64,000 nt of DNA from Diorhabda sublineata (GCF_026230105.1 NC_079474.1:36408294-36472293), one strand, 5' to 3'; shown: positions 1-12,170, numbered from the stretch's first letter. Notes: generated by a model not told the origin, from the letters alone. A program made the numbers and translations.

Positions 1-733
1 TTTATTTCTGCATTACTATCGTTACCGGGGATGACACTCTTATCATATAGTTCGCCCTCTGGAGTTAGGAAAGTAAAATAATCGTCTTTGGATATTTGAC
101 ATATTCTAGGATCTTCCAAGCAAGATATTACTTTTCTGATGATTTCTGGAGCTAATACTTCCGCATTAGCTGAGACTAGAGTGGCTAAAGCATTTTCGTT
201 GGTTGGCGTATTTATGTATTCTTTTATCAAGTTTTTTGTAAATTCAGAAGCTTTTTGAGTGATCAAATCTTTTGGTTTACCTTTAAAATGTTTGATTATT
301 TTAATCCATAAGTTAGGTATAACATTATATACTGAAGGATGATGAGTTGCAAGTAAAGAATCTACTGCTAGTAATTGAACCTCGTCATCGGTAAGACCAG
401 AAAGTGAACATAAAGTTGTTATACATTCTATAACAGAATGTGAAGTTATACAATGATGGTTTTCATTTTCCTTGTTATTATCTGATTCCTTTCTACTCAC
501 TACTTTATTGATATCTAAAAATTTGTACAGTTCTCTAAATAGTGATCTCGAAATTGTAACTCCACTCAAACTGCCAACAATTCTTTTTAATATAACTAAA
601 CATTTTCTTCTTGTATTTCCAGATGTTATGGCTATACAATATAAAATTGCCCTGTGAATTGATTCTGGTCTCTTCAATCTCTCCGGGTATTGCACAAGTA
701 AGACTTCACAGAGTTGCATAACATATGGGAGAC
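1..733 (-). CDS. Gcn1: GCN1 coding exon 9 (cut by window edge)
   Basis: Starts after a TATTTAG acceptor and stays open to base 1. Ends at the edge with YFTFLTPEGELYDKSVIPG, equivalent to EEFAIMQTPAGELYDKSII of vertebrate GCN1. The donor lies outside the window. Confidence 0.95.
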
Positions 734-3282
734 CTAAATACAGACAAAGTCATTTTTTTCTCATTTTTATAGCATATTACAATACTCACTCTCATCTGTG
801 GTAGTTGTTAAATATTTTTCTGAAAAAAAAGTTAGTTTCTCATTATCTAACACAGCATTCCAGACGTTTTGGAAATCGTTATCTTTTTCTCTTTGAACAC
901 TGGAAAATTTTAAGAGCATTAAAGCTGCACACAATCCCTCCGTCACTGATACTGCTACTGTGGCTTGGGAAACTGCCTTTTCAACAGATTTAGAAAGAAT
1001 TGGAATGAAAACAGAAGCTTGGTGGATAGTTTTGAGACTAAATGTTGCTATCATACATTGAATATAAGATATTTTCACCAAGGATGTAGATGTTTTGAGA
1101 CCCATTCCATTCTGTAACAATTTTTTGCATTTAGTTGAAACTGTATTTTAACATAGTAATTAAATATAGAAACTATTTATTAGGAGATATTTTATTTTTA
1201 TTTAGAATGCATGATGAGAAACTCCTGACATTTCCTCTTTTTTTGTATGTCCAATCAATAAATCACATCAATATTGTAAATTACTACAAATGTGGCTATT
1301 TTCATTATTTAAATTTTTGATTATCTTTTTTATAAAAGATATGTCTACTTGTAATATAGATATGACCTAGAAGCTATAACTTATTTCAAAAGATATAATT
1401 AGCACATTAGAAATTATCTAGTTTGGTAACAGACTATTTACCTTCAGAATATCTAAAATTTTTTTTGGCACTTCATGTCCTAATCTAACAGTCCATAAAG
1501 ATAACATATCTAAAGTATGACTCAAAGTTTTCTCATGTACTTCAATTTCCAAAACTTTTCCAAAGCACTCAGCAGCAACTGTTATCAATCCTACCATATG
1601 ATCTGGAGCTACATCATTGTAACTAAAATTACCAGCACCTTGTAAAACACTAATTTTGTGGTCTACAACAGTGAGCTTTCCATCAGAACCATGGAAAACT
1701 GAGAAAGTTTTTTTCAAAAGATCTTCTATTGCTTTGGGATTTTTGATCTTTTCTGCAAGTCGTTTGCAAGCATCTACTGCTTCCGCTCTTGCATTATCAT
1801 CTTTGGAATGTAAATTAGCTGAAATTTAAATGATAATTGGTTTTTATTGTTTAGGCTAAGTCAAAAATTATATATTTAAAATACATTTTGTTATTTTCCC
1901 CTTTCTGTTCTCAATCAACTACAAAACTACCAAACGAAGTTTCATACAGTTTTCACCAATAAAGTGACTTAATTGAAAGGTTTGGACCTATAATTTATTA
2001 GTTTATGTATGAATTTTGTATATGTAGAACAAATTCATTCTGATTACAATCATTTACCTATTAGACTATTTCCAATATCACAAGCACATTTGCTGAGGTC
2101 CAAATTGACTCCAGATATAACCAATCCAATACATTCTAAGATCACTTCAGGATTTCTCAACATGGCTTTTTGTAAAGCTGGAAGTATAGATTTTACAAAG
2201 TGTTCCTCTTTTATTTGTGATAATAGCGGATAACATGCTATTATTATATTTGGTGATGGCCTAGTTTTGCAGCTAATGAAGTTTTTGATAAAGGACTCTA
2301 TTAATGGGTCCTAAAATAATATATATTATCAAAAAACAAAAATAACAAATATAAGTAGCTTACCAGATACGAAATAATGAATTCACTTTTATTTTTTGAC
2401 AACCTTTCTATCAGAACTGACGATAATACTAATATGTATTGATTTTGTTCAATACTTTTTATAATATCAAGATACATTTTTTCACTGTCAGGAATACCAG
2501 ACCAAGATCTATTCAGCTACAAAAGAAAAGAATACATTAAATCTAATTTTCATTTTCTTTGTAGGTAAATTATTTACCATGATAATGGCTTTTAACTTTC
2601 TTTTCATGTTAGTAGCTCCCAAAATTGCTGTAATCAAATATGACTGTAATTCAACTATTTGAACAAACTGTGCTTTTATTGTAGCAGATGTGTTTTTCCA
2701 TCCTTTTGAAAAGACTATTGTTGACCAGTCCAAAGCTGATAAAGCTGTTTTGCTTGAATTGTTTCTAAAAATGTTGAACATTAATGAAAATGCATGTTTT
2801 ATCATAATACTTTACTTACGTGATAACCATATTTTTGTGTTGTGTAGCAATATCTCCTAAAACACTTATGAGACATTTTGTTGCTGTTTCAGGATATTCT
2901 TCGACGAGTGCGGCTACAAGACTTTTTACAAGCTGCTGTGAAAAACTATCCCTGTATCTTGGTAATGTTAAAAGTAAAACTCTTGAAATGCCCTTAATAA
3001 TATTTTCATTCACATCTTAAACAATAGAAGATGATATATTTAAATTCATTAATATTTTAATTGAAACTCACCGGGTCTTTTCAAAACTTTGATAACATTT
3101 TCAATAACTTCTTTCCTTTCTTTTAAACTAGCGGTTTGGACCTTGATATGAATGTCCTTCAATGCGGTTGTCAACTGAAATATAATATGGATATTACTGA
3201 AACAATTAAACTATATCTTATTCAAAAAAATTTAAAAAAATATTAAATACACGTGAAATAACTTTACCTCAGCATCTGCCAT
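1..3282 (-). CDS. Gcn1: GCN1, eIF2-alpha kinase activator (N-terminal part, 9 exons, runs off left edge)
   Basis: Large HEAT-repeat protein that, in the family, binds translating ribosomes with GCN20/ABCF3 and activates the eIF2-alpha kinase GCN2 during amino-acid starvation and ribosome collisions; cytosolic. Joined coding exons on the minus strand are 3282-3268, 3174-3072, 3015-2820, 2764-2578, 2516-2364, 2310-2058, 1818-1442, 1111-790 and 733-1. All introns are GT-AG and all phases agree, giving about 779 residues and no stop. The protein starts MADAE. Diagnostic family stretches include GKLTVVDHKISVL and EVHEKTLSHTLDMLSLW (exon 7), LKTSTSLVKISYIQCM and VEKAVSQATVAV (exon 8), and FLTPEGELYDKSV at the left edge. 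Full-length GCN1 is about 2,600-2,700 residues, so roughly 30 percent is here. No damage is seen; all intron gaps are short except the 330-bp one between exons 7 and 8, which has no recognisable TE. Confidence 0.96.
790..1111 (-). CDS. Gcn1: GCN1 coding exon 8
   Basis: Bounded by TTACAG and GTGAGT. Encodes LKTSTSLVKISYIQCMIAT and SKSVEKAVSQATVAVSVTEG, both strongly conserved in GCN1. Confidence 0.95.
1442..1818 (-). CDS. Gcn1: GCN1 coding exon 7
   Basis: The longest internal exon here, bounded by AATTTCAG and GTAAAT. Carries the family signature HGSDGKLTVVDHKISVLQG and VHEKTLSHTLDMLSLW, which is the best evidence for the GCN1 assignment. Confidence 0.96.
2058..2310 (-). CDS. Gcn1: GCN1 coding exon 6
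   Basis: Bounded by TATTTTAG and GTAAAT. Encodes HFVKSILPALQKAMLRNPEV, equivalent to the LILPTIQKSLLRSPENV segment of vertebrate GCN1, then the VNLDLSKCACDIG helix. Confidence 0.94.
2364..2516 (-). CDS. Gcn1: GCN1 coding exon 5
   Basis: A 153-base in-phase exon between TTTTGTAG and GTAAGC, encoding the helix pair beginning LNRSWSGIPDSEKMYLDII. Confidence 0.9.
2578..2764 (-). CDS. Gcn1: GCN1 coding exon 4
   Basis: Bounded by a TTTTTAG acceptor and GTAAAT donor; ends exactly on a codon boundary. Contains KTALSALDWSTIVF, aligned with the SAALLALTWTCLLV segment of vertebrate GCN1. Confidence 0.93.
2820..3015 (-). CDS. Gcn1: GCN1 coding exon 3
   Basis: Bounded by a TTTAAG acceptor and GTAAGT donor. 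Encodes a stretch with LTLPRYRDSFSQQLVKSLVA, matching the N-terminal HEAT region of the family (LTLHRYRD in vertebrates). Confidence 0.94.
3072..3174 (-). CDS. Gcn1: GCN1 coding exon 2
   Basis: Preceded by a TTTCAG acceptor and followed by a GTGAGT donor; leaves one base of a codon. Encodes the helix containing VQTASLKERKEVIENVIKVL, which corresponds to the ASVKERREILSELGK region of the human protein. Confidence 0.93.
3268..3282 (-). CDS. Gcn1: GCN1 coding exon 1 (start codon)
   Basis: Encodes only MADAE before a GTAAAG donor. The ATG at 3282-3280 is the only start that joins in phase to exon 2. GCN1 orthologues begin with a similar short acidic Met-Ala start. Confidence 0.9.
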
Positions 3283-4529
3283 TTTCAAATGTCAAAAAGG
3301 AAACGTCAGCTTTGTTTGAAAAGTCAAAATCAAATATGAAGTACTTAACAAAGATTATACAACTTAATACAAAGAAATACCCTGGTTTACTTTTTAGATA
3401 ACCAGTATTACAAAGCTGTAGATAGTATTGCCTATATTCAAAAAATGAATTGTTTGAAAAAATCTATGGAAACAAGTATACCAAACGATGATATATGTAA
3501 TTATTTCGCCAGCCAATACAAATTTTAAACAATGCAACTTTCTGATTATAAAGCTATTTCATTAAGGAAAAAACATTTGAAACTTTGCAACTTTCTTAGT
3601 TTAATACGAAATTTACTGAAAATATTTTAAACGTTTTTATTGTTCTGAAATAAATGTGGTTTATGGGGATGACAGTTGATTATAAAATTTTTCTCAAATC
3701 AGTAAATTATTTATTAATTATCCGAAGATGATTATAAAGAAAATTGAATAAAGGCCGACATGTTGATAATTTTCATCTCAAATCATGAGATGGGAAACAC
3801 TGCCTTGGCTATAGTATGAGAGCTAGCGGAACAGGATTTGATAACAATATTACACACGTTGATATAATTAGTTAACGGCATTGAAGTTGACATATTGGTG
3901 TAAGAATTTTGAAAAGGTTTAAGATATATACACAGGAAAAGGTCCCACCATTTGAAAAAACTCAATATTTTATTCCGAATTTGATTTTGATTATTCGTCG
4001 GTTTGTGTTAGATAACATTGTTTTTATATAGTATCATTTAGCTTTCATTTCTCAATTCTCAAAATTTTTACATATATTTTCTTGAATGAATGATTTGATT
4101 TTATGTCTATTAATTATCTTAGCACATCGTTGAAATTGATTCTATTAATTTATTATAAATATGCTCCCCTACTATTTGACGATGTTTGAAGTGCCCTCCT
4201 CATCATTTAATAGACTGTCGATGGCATGATATTGAGGTCGACCCACTAGCCTACTCGAGGTAGGGAATGAATGCCATGGTATGCAACCAATTCCATCGTA
4301 AAGCTAAAAGAGAAAATTAAATTTAATGGAATAGTTAGCGCCGTAGACTCAATGTAGTAGTTGAAAAATTTTTAAAGAAAAATGTAAGTATTTAAGAAGA
4401 GTATTACCAACGTATGGGAAATACAAACAAATCAAAAAGATTTACAGAATAATTTGGTCTTACCAATATGTGATGAAAAATATGATGAAACACTTCTTCA
4501 AAATTGCACTAACAAGGTAACATGAAATT
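3283..4529. other. Upstream flank of GCN1, no gene seen
   Basis: Contains the presumed GCN1 promoter and 5' UTR just right of 3282. I see no convincing TATA box or initiator and no coding frame that resembles a known protein. The 60-codon minus-strand frame near 3783-3965 has no recognisable features. Confidence 0.5.
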
Positions 4530-4700
4530 TGTATTAATGTCCTTAGAAGTAGCTATTGCTCTTGGCTAATAATACATTTAACCCAACGCTGAATCCATTT
4601 CTAGAAGGATTCTTTTGAAATGGCTTTTATTTGCTCTGTAATAGCCTTCGTAGTATTAGAGAGAAAAAAGTTGCGCAAATATTATCGCGGAAGTGCTCCG
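4530..4700 (-). pseudogene. Mariner-type transposase C-terminal scrap
   Basis: Minus-strand translation gives TKAITEQIKAISKES, a stop, then KWIQRWVKCI. This resembles the C-terminal helix of mariner transposases, where a Trp-x-x-Cys-Ile motif precedes the end. Too short and decayed for a family. Confidence 0.4.
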
Positions 4701-5242
4701 TTCCATGGAATAATTTACCTAATGCAAAACTGTTATATTTTATTAAATAATAGGTCACATTAGTGCTGAATGAATGTAAATATTGAATGGAAAAGGCAGA
4801 TGGCGTGGAAATTGGTCAATTAGATGGTGTGTAGTATGAATTTTTAGGTCCGTAATGGTAATATCTCGATTTCCTTGAATTTTGGATTAGGTCTGTTTTG
4901 TTCTTAGTGTGCTATATGGAAAAGCTTTCTGCAAGTGGGGTGCCACGATGGGTTAATGGCTTAATTTGGAAGAATATTTGGATACCTTCAAAGGTAATAC
5001 AATAGCATTTTTCCGTTGATATTAAATTGGGTATACAATTATACCATGAAAATAAAAATACAATCGAAACAATGGACTTTATCTGAGGAACGTATTGGCA
5101 AGAAAGCAAAAACAGATCATAGTTACAGTCCAGTCCAGTCACATGATCAAGCTCTCTCTGATTACTTTCTGTTCTTAAACTTAAATAATGGCTAGGTGGG
5201 AAATCAAAAATTTGAAACTCGCTGTATTGAGTGTGTAGATTT

Positions 5243-5512
5243 TTAAAAAGGTTCTGTTGAAGAAGGAAAAGGTTTTTTTTGAGGTAAAATGAATTTTTCA
5301 TTGAGGAGCCAAACAGCTCTAGTATTTATTCGCGTTCTCAACCTACCCGCGAGGTCCGCCGTTGCTGCTGGATAGATATGTCGAAGGCGGTTGCGATATT
5401 GCTGTCGCACACAGTCACGTCTTTTTTGTATTTGGAAAGAATGTTCTTCACTGAGATATGAATTTTTCACTCTCATCAAGACGAATTGATATGAAAAATA
5501 CGGCAAATACAA
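5243..5512 (-). other. Unrecognised minus-strand open stretch
   Basis: A comparatively GC-rich open frame (85 codons or more) containing QQYRNRLRHIYPAATADLAG. An internal segment about 5455-5345 sits between plausible splice sites (CTCAG and GTAGGT). No homologue recognised and no partner exon found, so this could be an exon of an unknown gene or a TE fragment. Confidence 0.2.
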
Positions 5513-5519
5513 ATAATGT

Positions 5520-7740
5520 ATATTCTGACGTTGAAAAAAAATTGGATTTTCTATTTATATATGAAAACCCATTAAGAAATCGTAATAAATGGAATGGTTC
5601 ATGACCTTAATGAAGCAATTATGGATTTTGAAGTAGGAAGTGTTTTTGAAAATGCTTAAAGACTACCCAGAATAATATTTCTCATCGAAGTTTTTAATCA
5701 GATTATCTAGAGTACATTTTTTTAATAAAAATTTCATTCTGTAATTCCACCCACATTTCTAAAACAATTTTTGAGGATTACAACATGGAATGATTTTGCC
5801 CAAAAATGTTTCATTTAATTAGGTAATTAAATCTACATTTCGTATTACCTTTATATTCTAATTAAGATTGGTAAAAATTTTGGGTTGGTTGGATGCAAAT
5901 GAGTTGATTGCAAATATGACACTTTTAATATATTTAGCATTATAGCTCATGGCTAAATAGACGATGTCCCTCGGTCGAAAAGAAAGATTGACAAAATAAT
6001 TTTATAACTTTTAGAATTTATTCTATCTATACTTAAATATTGGGAAGTAATATGTGATATGGTTTTCATTGGTACAACTCTAAACCTCTGCAAATCATGC
6101 ATTGTTGATGTTGATGATGAAAATATCCAAACTGATATTCATGATTAAGTGAATTGCGACTTTCGAGAATTGTGCCTTACATAAGCTAAAGTTGATGAAC
6201 AGATTCGTTTTGTACTAACCGAGTTTTTGTTTATTTTCCCACAAATTTTAAATTGTTAACTAATCAAAATAAAAGTAAACGAATGTGTCAGGGGCGCTGC
6301 AATGCTGCGGAACTCTCAAAGAAGTTAAGAACTGAAAAAAATGGTAATGCATCATTTGAAAAATAATAATAATTTTAATACTCAACAGGCGCCTTGCAGT
6401 ACCTTAACAAATATCTACAAGCGAAGGTAAAGTCGGCCAGTTGACTAATACACCTACTGTCCTATTCACGCCGTTGCTGATTATTTAACTGGAATAAACG
6501 AACATTTTCTGCGCTCTCTTTCTATGACCTACAATGACCCACGTTATAGTCCTGCCGGTGTAGAAAGGCGAGTGTTTAAGTGGAGAAGTTTGCTCAATTG
6601 AATCCAGCACAACGTTTAATACGGTGGGTAGATACGTGTAAATAGCTTTTTTCTATCTGGCTCTTCAGGGTCATTAGAGCTCAATAATATACGATAATAG
6701 AATGTGCGGGATTTTGTGCAATATGGAAGTCTTTTCTACTTTTTTCTACTCATAAGAAAAAAAGTTAGAATTAAAAACGAAAGTCATGACTAAGTTGGAA
6801 ATGCGCGTCAGCTAGTGTAATTGTGAGTGTTGTTGTAGTGGTGGTGTAAACAGTGTAGTTTCAGTATGAAAGGCATTGAAGTTATAAAATATTATCATAG
6901 AAAAAACTGATATAAAAAATCTATTCAGGATATTTAAGAAAAGAATGATTGAATTTGTGATTGAAACTAGAGAATTCATTATATCCTTACTTTTTGGTGT
7001 CGACAAAGCTTGATAGGAAATAGAGGTTACTGGCTTAAAGGCTGATTCATAAACTTGAGCTCCCGTTTGCCGTTTACGTTTGCTGTTACAAAACCAAAAA
7101 CATTGAAATGCATAAGACCATTCATAGTTGCTGTTTGACGTCACCGTCTGATGTTGGTGACTTTCAACAGCGAATTTTATCTTTTCTCGTCAGCCGTTCC
7201 TAGCAACTTACGTAGCAATAGAAAAGTCACGTGATTTTGTCTAACGCTCCCATTAAGAAAACCTCTTCGTTAATTTCCATAGTATTGTCCATAAATATAA
7301 AATATCACAAAAACAAAAATCAGTACTGACGTAAAAAAAAATAACAAAATTTAGGTTAACAGAAGCAAGTGAAGATTATAAATAGAGTCAATAGATGTCA
7401 AACAGAAAACGGAAAGTTAAGTTTATGTATCGGCCTTGAATATCTCAAGGCCGATTATCAGGTGCAACCAATATTATGATACAATTAGATTGTACTTATT
7501 AGTTAAATGTATAGAGGGGCTTAACAGAAATGTGTCGAAGAATAGGTATTGTCAAAAATCATTAATTGCATTAAATAGGTCTTTTAAGTAGTTGTAGTAG
7601 TCCGATGTTCAAAAGAACATTCAAAGAATCACATAATCTGTTACGGTGCATGTTTGGAGTCTATAATGAGCAAATAATTGAGGAAATTATTAATCTTTCT
7701 TTTTAGTGTTTATAATAATAATAATAGCTTAACACTACTA
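5520..7740. other. Intergenic, nothing assigned
   Basis: AT-rich DNA. The only notable frame is 6812-7195 on the minus strand (contains NSKRKRQTGAQVYESAFKP), which has no in-frame ATG and no recognised homologue. A TGACGTCA octamer lies at 7137-7144 and CACGTG at about 7228, but without a gene they cannot be given a role. Confidence 0.35.
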
Positions 7741-8085
7741 ATAGGGTTGCACCGCAAACATGCTCTCTAGATCCTTTTGTTGCGGTGGATCAGTCTCCAT
7801 AGTTCATATCTACATGTCATGTTGCTTATTTCCCTACACAATTTCCTATTTCTTGTGTTTTCCTATTAGTTTATAACTCCTAATCTGCTTAGGTGATCTC
7901 CCACCTTTTTAACCATTTTGTCCTAAGCCTGCCGCGTCTTTTTATACCATCGGGATATCATTGCATCTTATTGAATGCTATAAATTTTATTCCTTCTCTA
8001 ACCCATGCCTAAACCACTTAACTCGCTGAGCTTTAATTTTTTTTACAACATCTTCGCCGATGATTTCGTCAGTCATTTTTTATTA
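7740..8085 (-). mobile_element. LINE, C-terminal end of ORF2 (degenerate)
   Basis: Minus-strand frames read DEIIGEDVVKKIKAQRVKWF, then KRRGRLRTKWLKRW and REISNMT. This is the typical C-terminal tail of endonuclease/reverse-transcriptase LINEs (RxxWxGH, then GRPRxxW). Several frameshifts and stops. It continues the RT piece at 8940-9200; a plus-strand LINE lies between them. Confidence 0.6.
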
Positions 8086-8117
8086 GTGTCATTGTTTCAG
8101 CTATATTGATCTTTCTC

Positions 8118-8725
8118 CAGCTTAGGCAGTTCCAAGTGAAAGCGAATGGTACTTTGTCAACTAAGCACGAGGTTCTTAGAGGAGTACCTCAAGGGTCTGT
8201 TCTTAGTCCCCTTTTCTTTGTGATCTACATTCTTTGCTGATTATACAAAGATTTTTGCCAAGTCAGCTTCGGAGAGACAGTTACTCCAAGACGGCTTGCA
8301 CACAGTAGAGGAATGGACAAACACCTGGAAAATGAAGCTCAATGAAACAAAATGTAGTGTTCTACACATTGGTTGAAACAATCCCAGAAGAGTTTATACA
8401 CTAAACGGTGTGGAGATTATTACAGTTAATCAGTAATGTGATCTTGGAGACTTAATAGAAATCTATAAAATTTTTACAAATATCTACACTTGCGATTTGG
8501 ACATTTTCCATGTGAATACAAATCAGCAGTTAAGAGGGCATTCAAGAAGATTATTTAAGGAAAGAAACTGCAAGTTGCCTCGGAAGAACTTTTTGACAAA
8601 CCGTTTAGTATATATGTGGAATGCATTAGAAGAAGAGACAGTGATTGCTGCAAATACAAACATTTTCAAAAACAGACTTGATGCTGGACACTCAGCTACA
8701 AACAATCAAATTGTGCACTAATTTT
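8118..8725 (+). mobile_element. CR1/Jockey-like LINE fragment, RT domain and C-terminus
   Basis: Plus-strand frames give VLRGVPQGSVLSPLFFVIYI (RT motif B region), then FADYTKIFAKS, WKMKLNETKCSVLHIG, and at 8497-8718 an open C-terminal piece with KLPRKNFLTNRLVYMWNALEEE. The catalytic YADD-type motif is compressed to FADYT with bases missing between PLFFVIYI and FADYT. Frameshifted and internally deleted, so dead. It interrupts a minus-strand LINE. Confidence 0.7.
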
Positions 8726-8939
8726 AGTAGACTGAAAAGTGTGAACAGTATTCTGAAAAACTTTTAAATTTATAAAACAATAGTTTCATCGGTTTTTTTA
8801 ACCGCCTACTATTATCAAACATAATCTTGTTTCGTTCGTTTTGTGAGTAGTTTACTTTTCAATACTGTCCTATTACTACGGAAGGCTCCATTCGTATTAA
8901 TTTTTTTTCTTCAATCACAGTACTGTTGTCACATCTATT

Positions 8940-9200
8940 ATTGATTCAGGTACTTAAAGTTTTCTATTTCCATAAATTCATACTCGCCAACTTTCATCTT
9001 TTCCTGTAGATATTGCTTTCCAAATACCATTATGTTTTTTTGTTTTCATTGATTTTTAAACCCATCCGTTTTTCCATCTGTAACTATCTCGTTTAACATT
9101 GTCTCCATCTTCTTTTGGTTTCAATTACTATATTATCAGCGTAAGCTATTTGTTCAACTCTTGACCATATGAATTTTACTCATTGTGTATTTAAATGTTA
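8940..9200 (-). mobile_element. LINE reverse transcriptase fragment (YADD region)
   Basis: Minus strand reads WSRVEQIAYADNIVIETK, then LQMEKRMGLKINENK. YADN is the mutated catalytic YADD motif and MGLKINxxK the following strand-turn-strand of LINE RTs. Probably the same copy as 7740-8085, split by the plus-strand insertion. Confidence 0.6.
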
Positions 9201-9299
9201 AGTTGAATAGTATTTCAGATAGATGTGTTGACGATTGAATTGAATTGAACCTAATGTGAACTTAATTTCTAAAAGATACTCGGTACAACAATTTTAACT

Positions 9300-9960
9300 G
9301 CTATATTTTATTATTATAGGTCCATGGCTTGAAGTCTCTCTACTGGTTTTCTCCAATTTCTTTTGTTCACGGCTGCATTGCGCCAGTTCGCTATCCCTAA
9401 CTTCTGTAAGTCTTCGTTAAATTTATCTAGTCATTTTCCACGTGGACGCCCTCTTCTTCTTTCAGGGCCTTCTCCACTTATTAAGCTTCTTTTAACATAT
9501 CTGTTTTCTTCCCCTCTGGCTATATGCCCTAACTTTTTTCTCTTACTATATAGCCGATAACTGCTTGATCATATAACCTTTTAATCTCTGCATTCGTTCT
9601 TGTTCCACTCGTATCCCTCCAAAAATTTTTCTCGACACTCTTGTCTCCCATGCATTTAGTCTGTTTTCCTCTGTCTTATTCATGACCCAGCATTCACTAC
9701 CATTTAATACCGTAGGTTGTATAACTGTCCTTTAAATTCTTAGCTTCGTTACCCTTCAGATATCTTTGGACCTTAATCGGTTTCCTAGACCTCTATCTGT
9801 TTTATTGCCTTCACCAATCTTTGGTTGAATTCTTCAATTTCGTCCACTTTACTTGTTACCGTCACTCCCAAGTATTCAACCTCTTTCACTCTATGGAACT
9901 GGAGCTCCTTGTTTTGCACTGTTGTGATTTTTAAATCTGTTTTAGTTATTTAGAACATTT
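9300..9960 (-). mobile_element. LINE ORF2 3' part (degenerate)
   Basis: Minus-strand frames read FHRVKEVEYLGVTVTSKVDE, then VIQPTVLNGSECWVMNK, LNAWETRVSRKIFGGIR, GRPRGK and NWRNAAVNKRNWRKP. This order (EYLG, SExW, RKIFG, GRPR) is diagnostic of the C-terminal half of endonuclease-RT LINEs. At least four frameshifts or stops. Confidence 0.75.
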
Positions 9961-10379
9961 TTGAAAATTTAAAAAATTTACTTATCTTTAAAGACAATAA
10001 GAATAGAGTAGTAGAGTATAGTAATGACCATGGTAAAGATGTAAAGTAGTGCTTGGTGATTTAGATTTTTCTAGTGTGACAACCGTTCCAACAAATAATA
10101 ATTTCAGTACGGAAGACTATAAAATCAATGGAAATTCGATTAAGACGACAAACATTTTACAAGGTAAGTGTTTTGTAAACATTGCAGTACATCCAAATTT
10201 CTTTTTCCTGAGCCATCACTGGAATAGGAATATTATGATTAAGTATAAATCGTAATTGGTGGCGACACGTGCGTAAGACATGCAATCGCATGACAAAATC
10301 ATTCTTTATTCAATGAAATGTTTCAACTATCTAGAGCTTCAAGTTGATTAGTCATTAGTTATTCCTTATTTTGTCTTAT

Positions 10380-10700
10380 TTGGATGTTTTTCTTAGAAAT
10401 ATCATCTCTGTATTTTGATCCAGTTAATATTTATTTTAGTATTTCCTTTTTCGCTAGAAAGTGTGTCTTAATTGCGTTGAATAATCTTCCAGTTGTTCTA
10501 GTCCTCTCGTTTATTTCTTGTTCCAGTCCTCCATATTGTACTCGTGTCATATCACATCTAGAGCTTTATTTTTTATTCTTCTAATTTTATGTTATGTGTC
10601 TTCTCCTTTCAGCTTATTAGTTCTTGAATATTTTCATATTCATTTAGATTATTAATTGTTTTCTCATTTTTGACTAGAAATATGAATAGCAATCCTCGTA
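10380..10700 (-). mobile_element. LINE ORF2 scrap (RT thumb region)
   Basis: Minus-strand translation gives YGGLEQEINERTRTTGRLFN followed by AIKTHFLAKKEI. This matches the segment after KYLG in endonuclease-RT LINEs (LEQEIxxRIxKxGRLF). No flanking domain survives. Confidence 0.6.
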
Positions 10701-10789
10701 TGTTTTGCTCATTTCTCAATTGAAAAAAAAAGGAAAATATATTCCTGATTATCAACGCACGTCTTTACACAGACTGCAAATATTTTTTT

Positions 10790-11735
10790 AATACGAGGGA
10801 GGGTAGGTCGAAACTTTTTGATGAAGACGGAAAAGTCGGAAAACCAGAATCAGTCTCAGTTGATTTCACCCTTCTTTCGAGTGTAGTTCACGGTGGTGAT
10901 AGCGTGTAGGGGGAAGACCTATTGAAAACACCATCAACAGGTAGGGTTGTTCGTATAATAGATTTTTTATATAATTCAGTTACACCTTGCATGTTGTCTA
11001 GTCGTAGCGGGGGCGGTGATATATTTATTTTTATCTCGAGTTGATAAGGTGATGTAATATTTAAGAAGATCAAAAAAACCTAATGGTATAATAAGCTATC
11101 GTGAATATAGGTAATTTCAATTTAAATTATTAAAAATTTACTCTACAAAATTGTACAATCAATTTGCAACTTATCAATTGTAGCTTTGAAAGGACACACC
11201 GGTATGAATTTTTTGTTATGTCATGGTTAGTATTAGTATATGTTATTTCACTTTTTCATGGATATTTATGATTTTTTAATTTATTATAATGTTATAATGC
11301 TCGTCGTATTTAAAAGGCATTGAAATTATCACAAAATACTTTATTTATAGTAGTAGTTCTAGTAGTGTTTTATACTTTTAATTATTTAAATATTTAAATA
11401 ATAAATTATATCTTTGCTATTTTGATATTGAAATAATTAAATCATAGGTAAGTTAGACGTCATATATATTTGTAATGCTCTGTTTCAATCATATTTTTTT
11501 GAATTATTCATATCTTATCAAATTAGCTTGGATAGCTCTGTAGGTCTTTTAAAAAATAGACAATTTGTTGTTTTTCTATGTGTTAATCTAATGTAATCTA
11601 CTGCAGCTTAGCTATATGTCACTTTGGACCATGAGCCCTGAAGTTTTTTTATTGACTTTGGTGAATCTTAATTCGTTATTAAATGGAACAAATTGTGAAA
11701 ATATATATATAAAAGAAAATAGCATATATTTCGAG
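10790..11735. other. Intergenic, nothing assigned
   Basis: AT-rich. No coding frame, tRNA cloverleaf or repeat with clear ends recognised. Confidence 0.4.
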
Positions 11736-11739
11736 ATAT

Positions 11740-12170
11740 GAGAAAACTACAAGTTTTTTACAATCAAAGTAATCACAATCTACATCAATATACTTTTGTA
11801 ACATAAGCTCCATAATAAAAAGCTTGAAGTCTTTAAATAATCGTTAAAAGAATACTCTCAAAAATTGATGAATTATCTCTTATTTTATATCGTTCGTCGT
11901 GAAACGTCGACCACGTAAATGTTTCTTTAGGTTGCAGAATAAACGAATATCACACGTGGCCAAATAAGGTGAATTCAATAGAATGGCTGTTACCTTATTT
12001 TCTCGTGAAACTGTTTTCTGTTCAGTTTCCCAATGTTTTAACAAATTTTCTTCGACATTAAGTACTATAAAAACATTAAATAGCAAATTTTCTTTATTAT
12101 AAATACCCTCCTCTTTTGGGTATTTATGATATGGTGAAAATTTTTCCGGAAGTTCAGAATAATGCTCAAT
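11740..12170 (-). mobile_element. Mariner-like transposase C-terminal relic
   Basis: Minus-strand frame 12086-11880 contains LNSPYLATCDIRLFCNLKKH followed by LRGRRFTTNDIK. It corresponds to the YSPDLAPCDFFLFPKLK block of mariner transposases, including the third catalytic Asp (CD). After a stop the frame continues with ELMLQKYIDVDCDYFD, matching the Trp/Cys-Ile tail. The N-terminal half and first two catalytic Asp are missing. Confidence 0.7.

Noticed and set aside
4912..5301. 129-codon minus-strand frame
   Set aside because: Low-complexity Phe/Leu-rich translation of AT-rich DNA, no motif recognised, no ATG context.
6812..7195. Minus-strand frame with KRKRQTGAQVYESAFKP and a possible GTAAGG donor, near CRE and E-box motifs
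   Set aside because: No in-frame ATG between the upstream stop and the frame, no recognised homologue and no partner exon; kept only as an unassigned stretch.
8523..8705. Minus-strand frame over the LINE at 8497-8718
   Set aside because: Shadow of the plus-strand LINE C-terminus.
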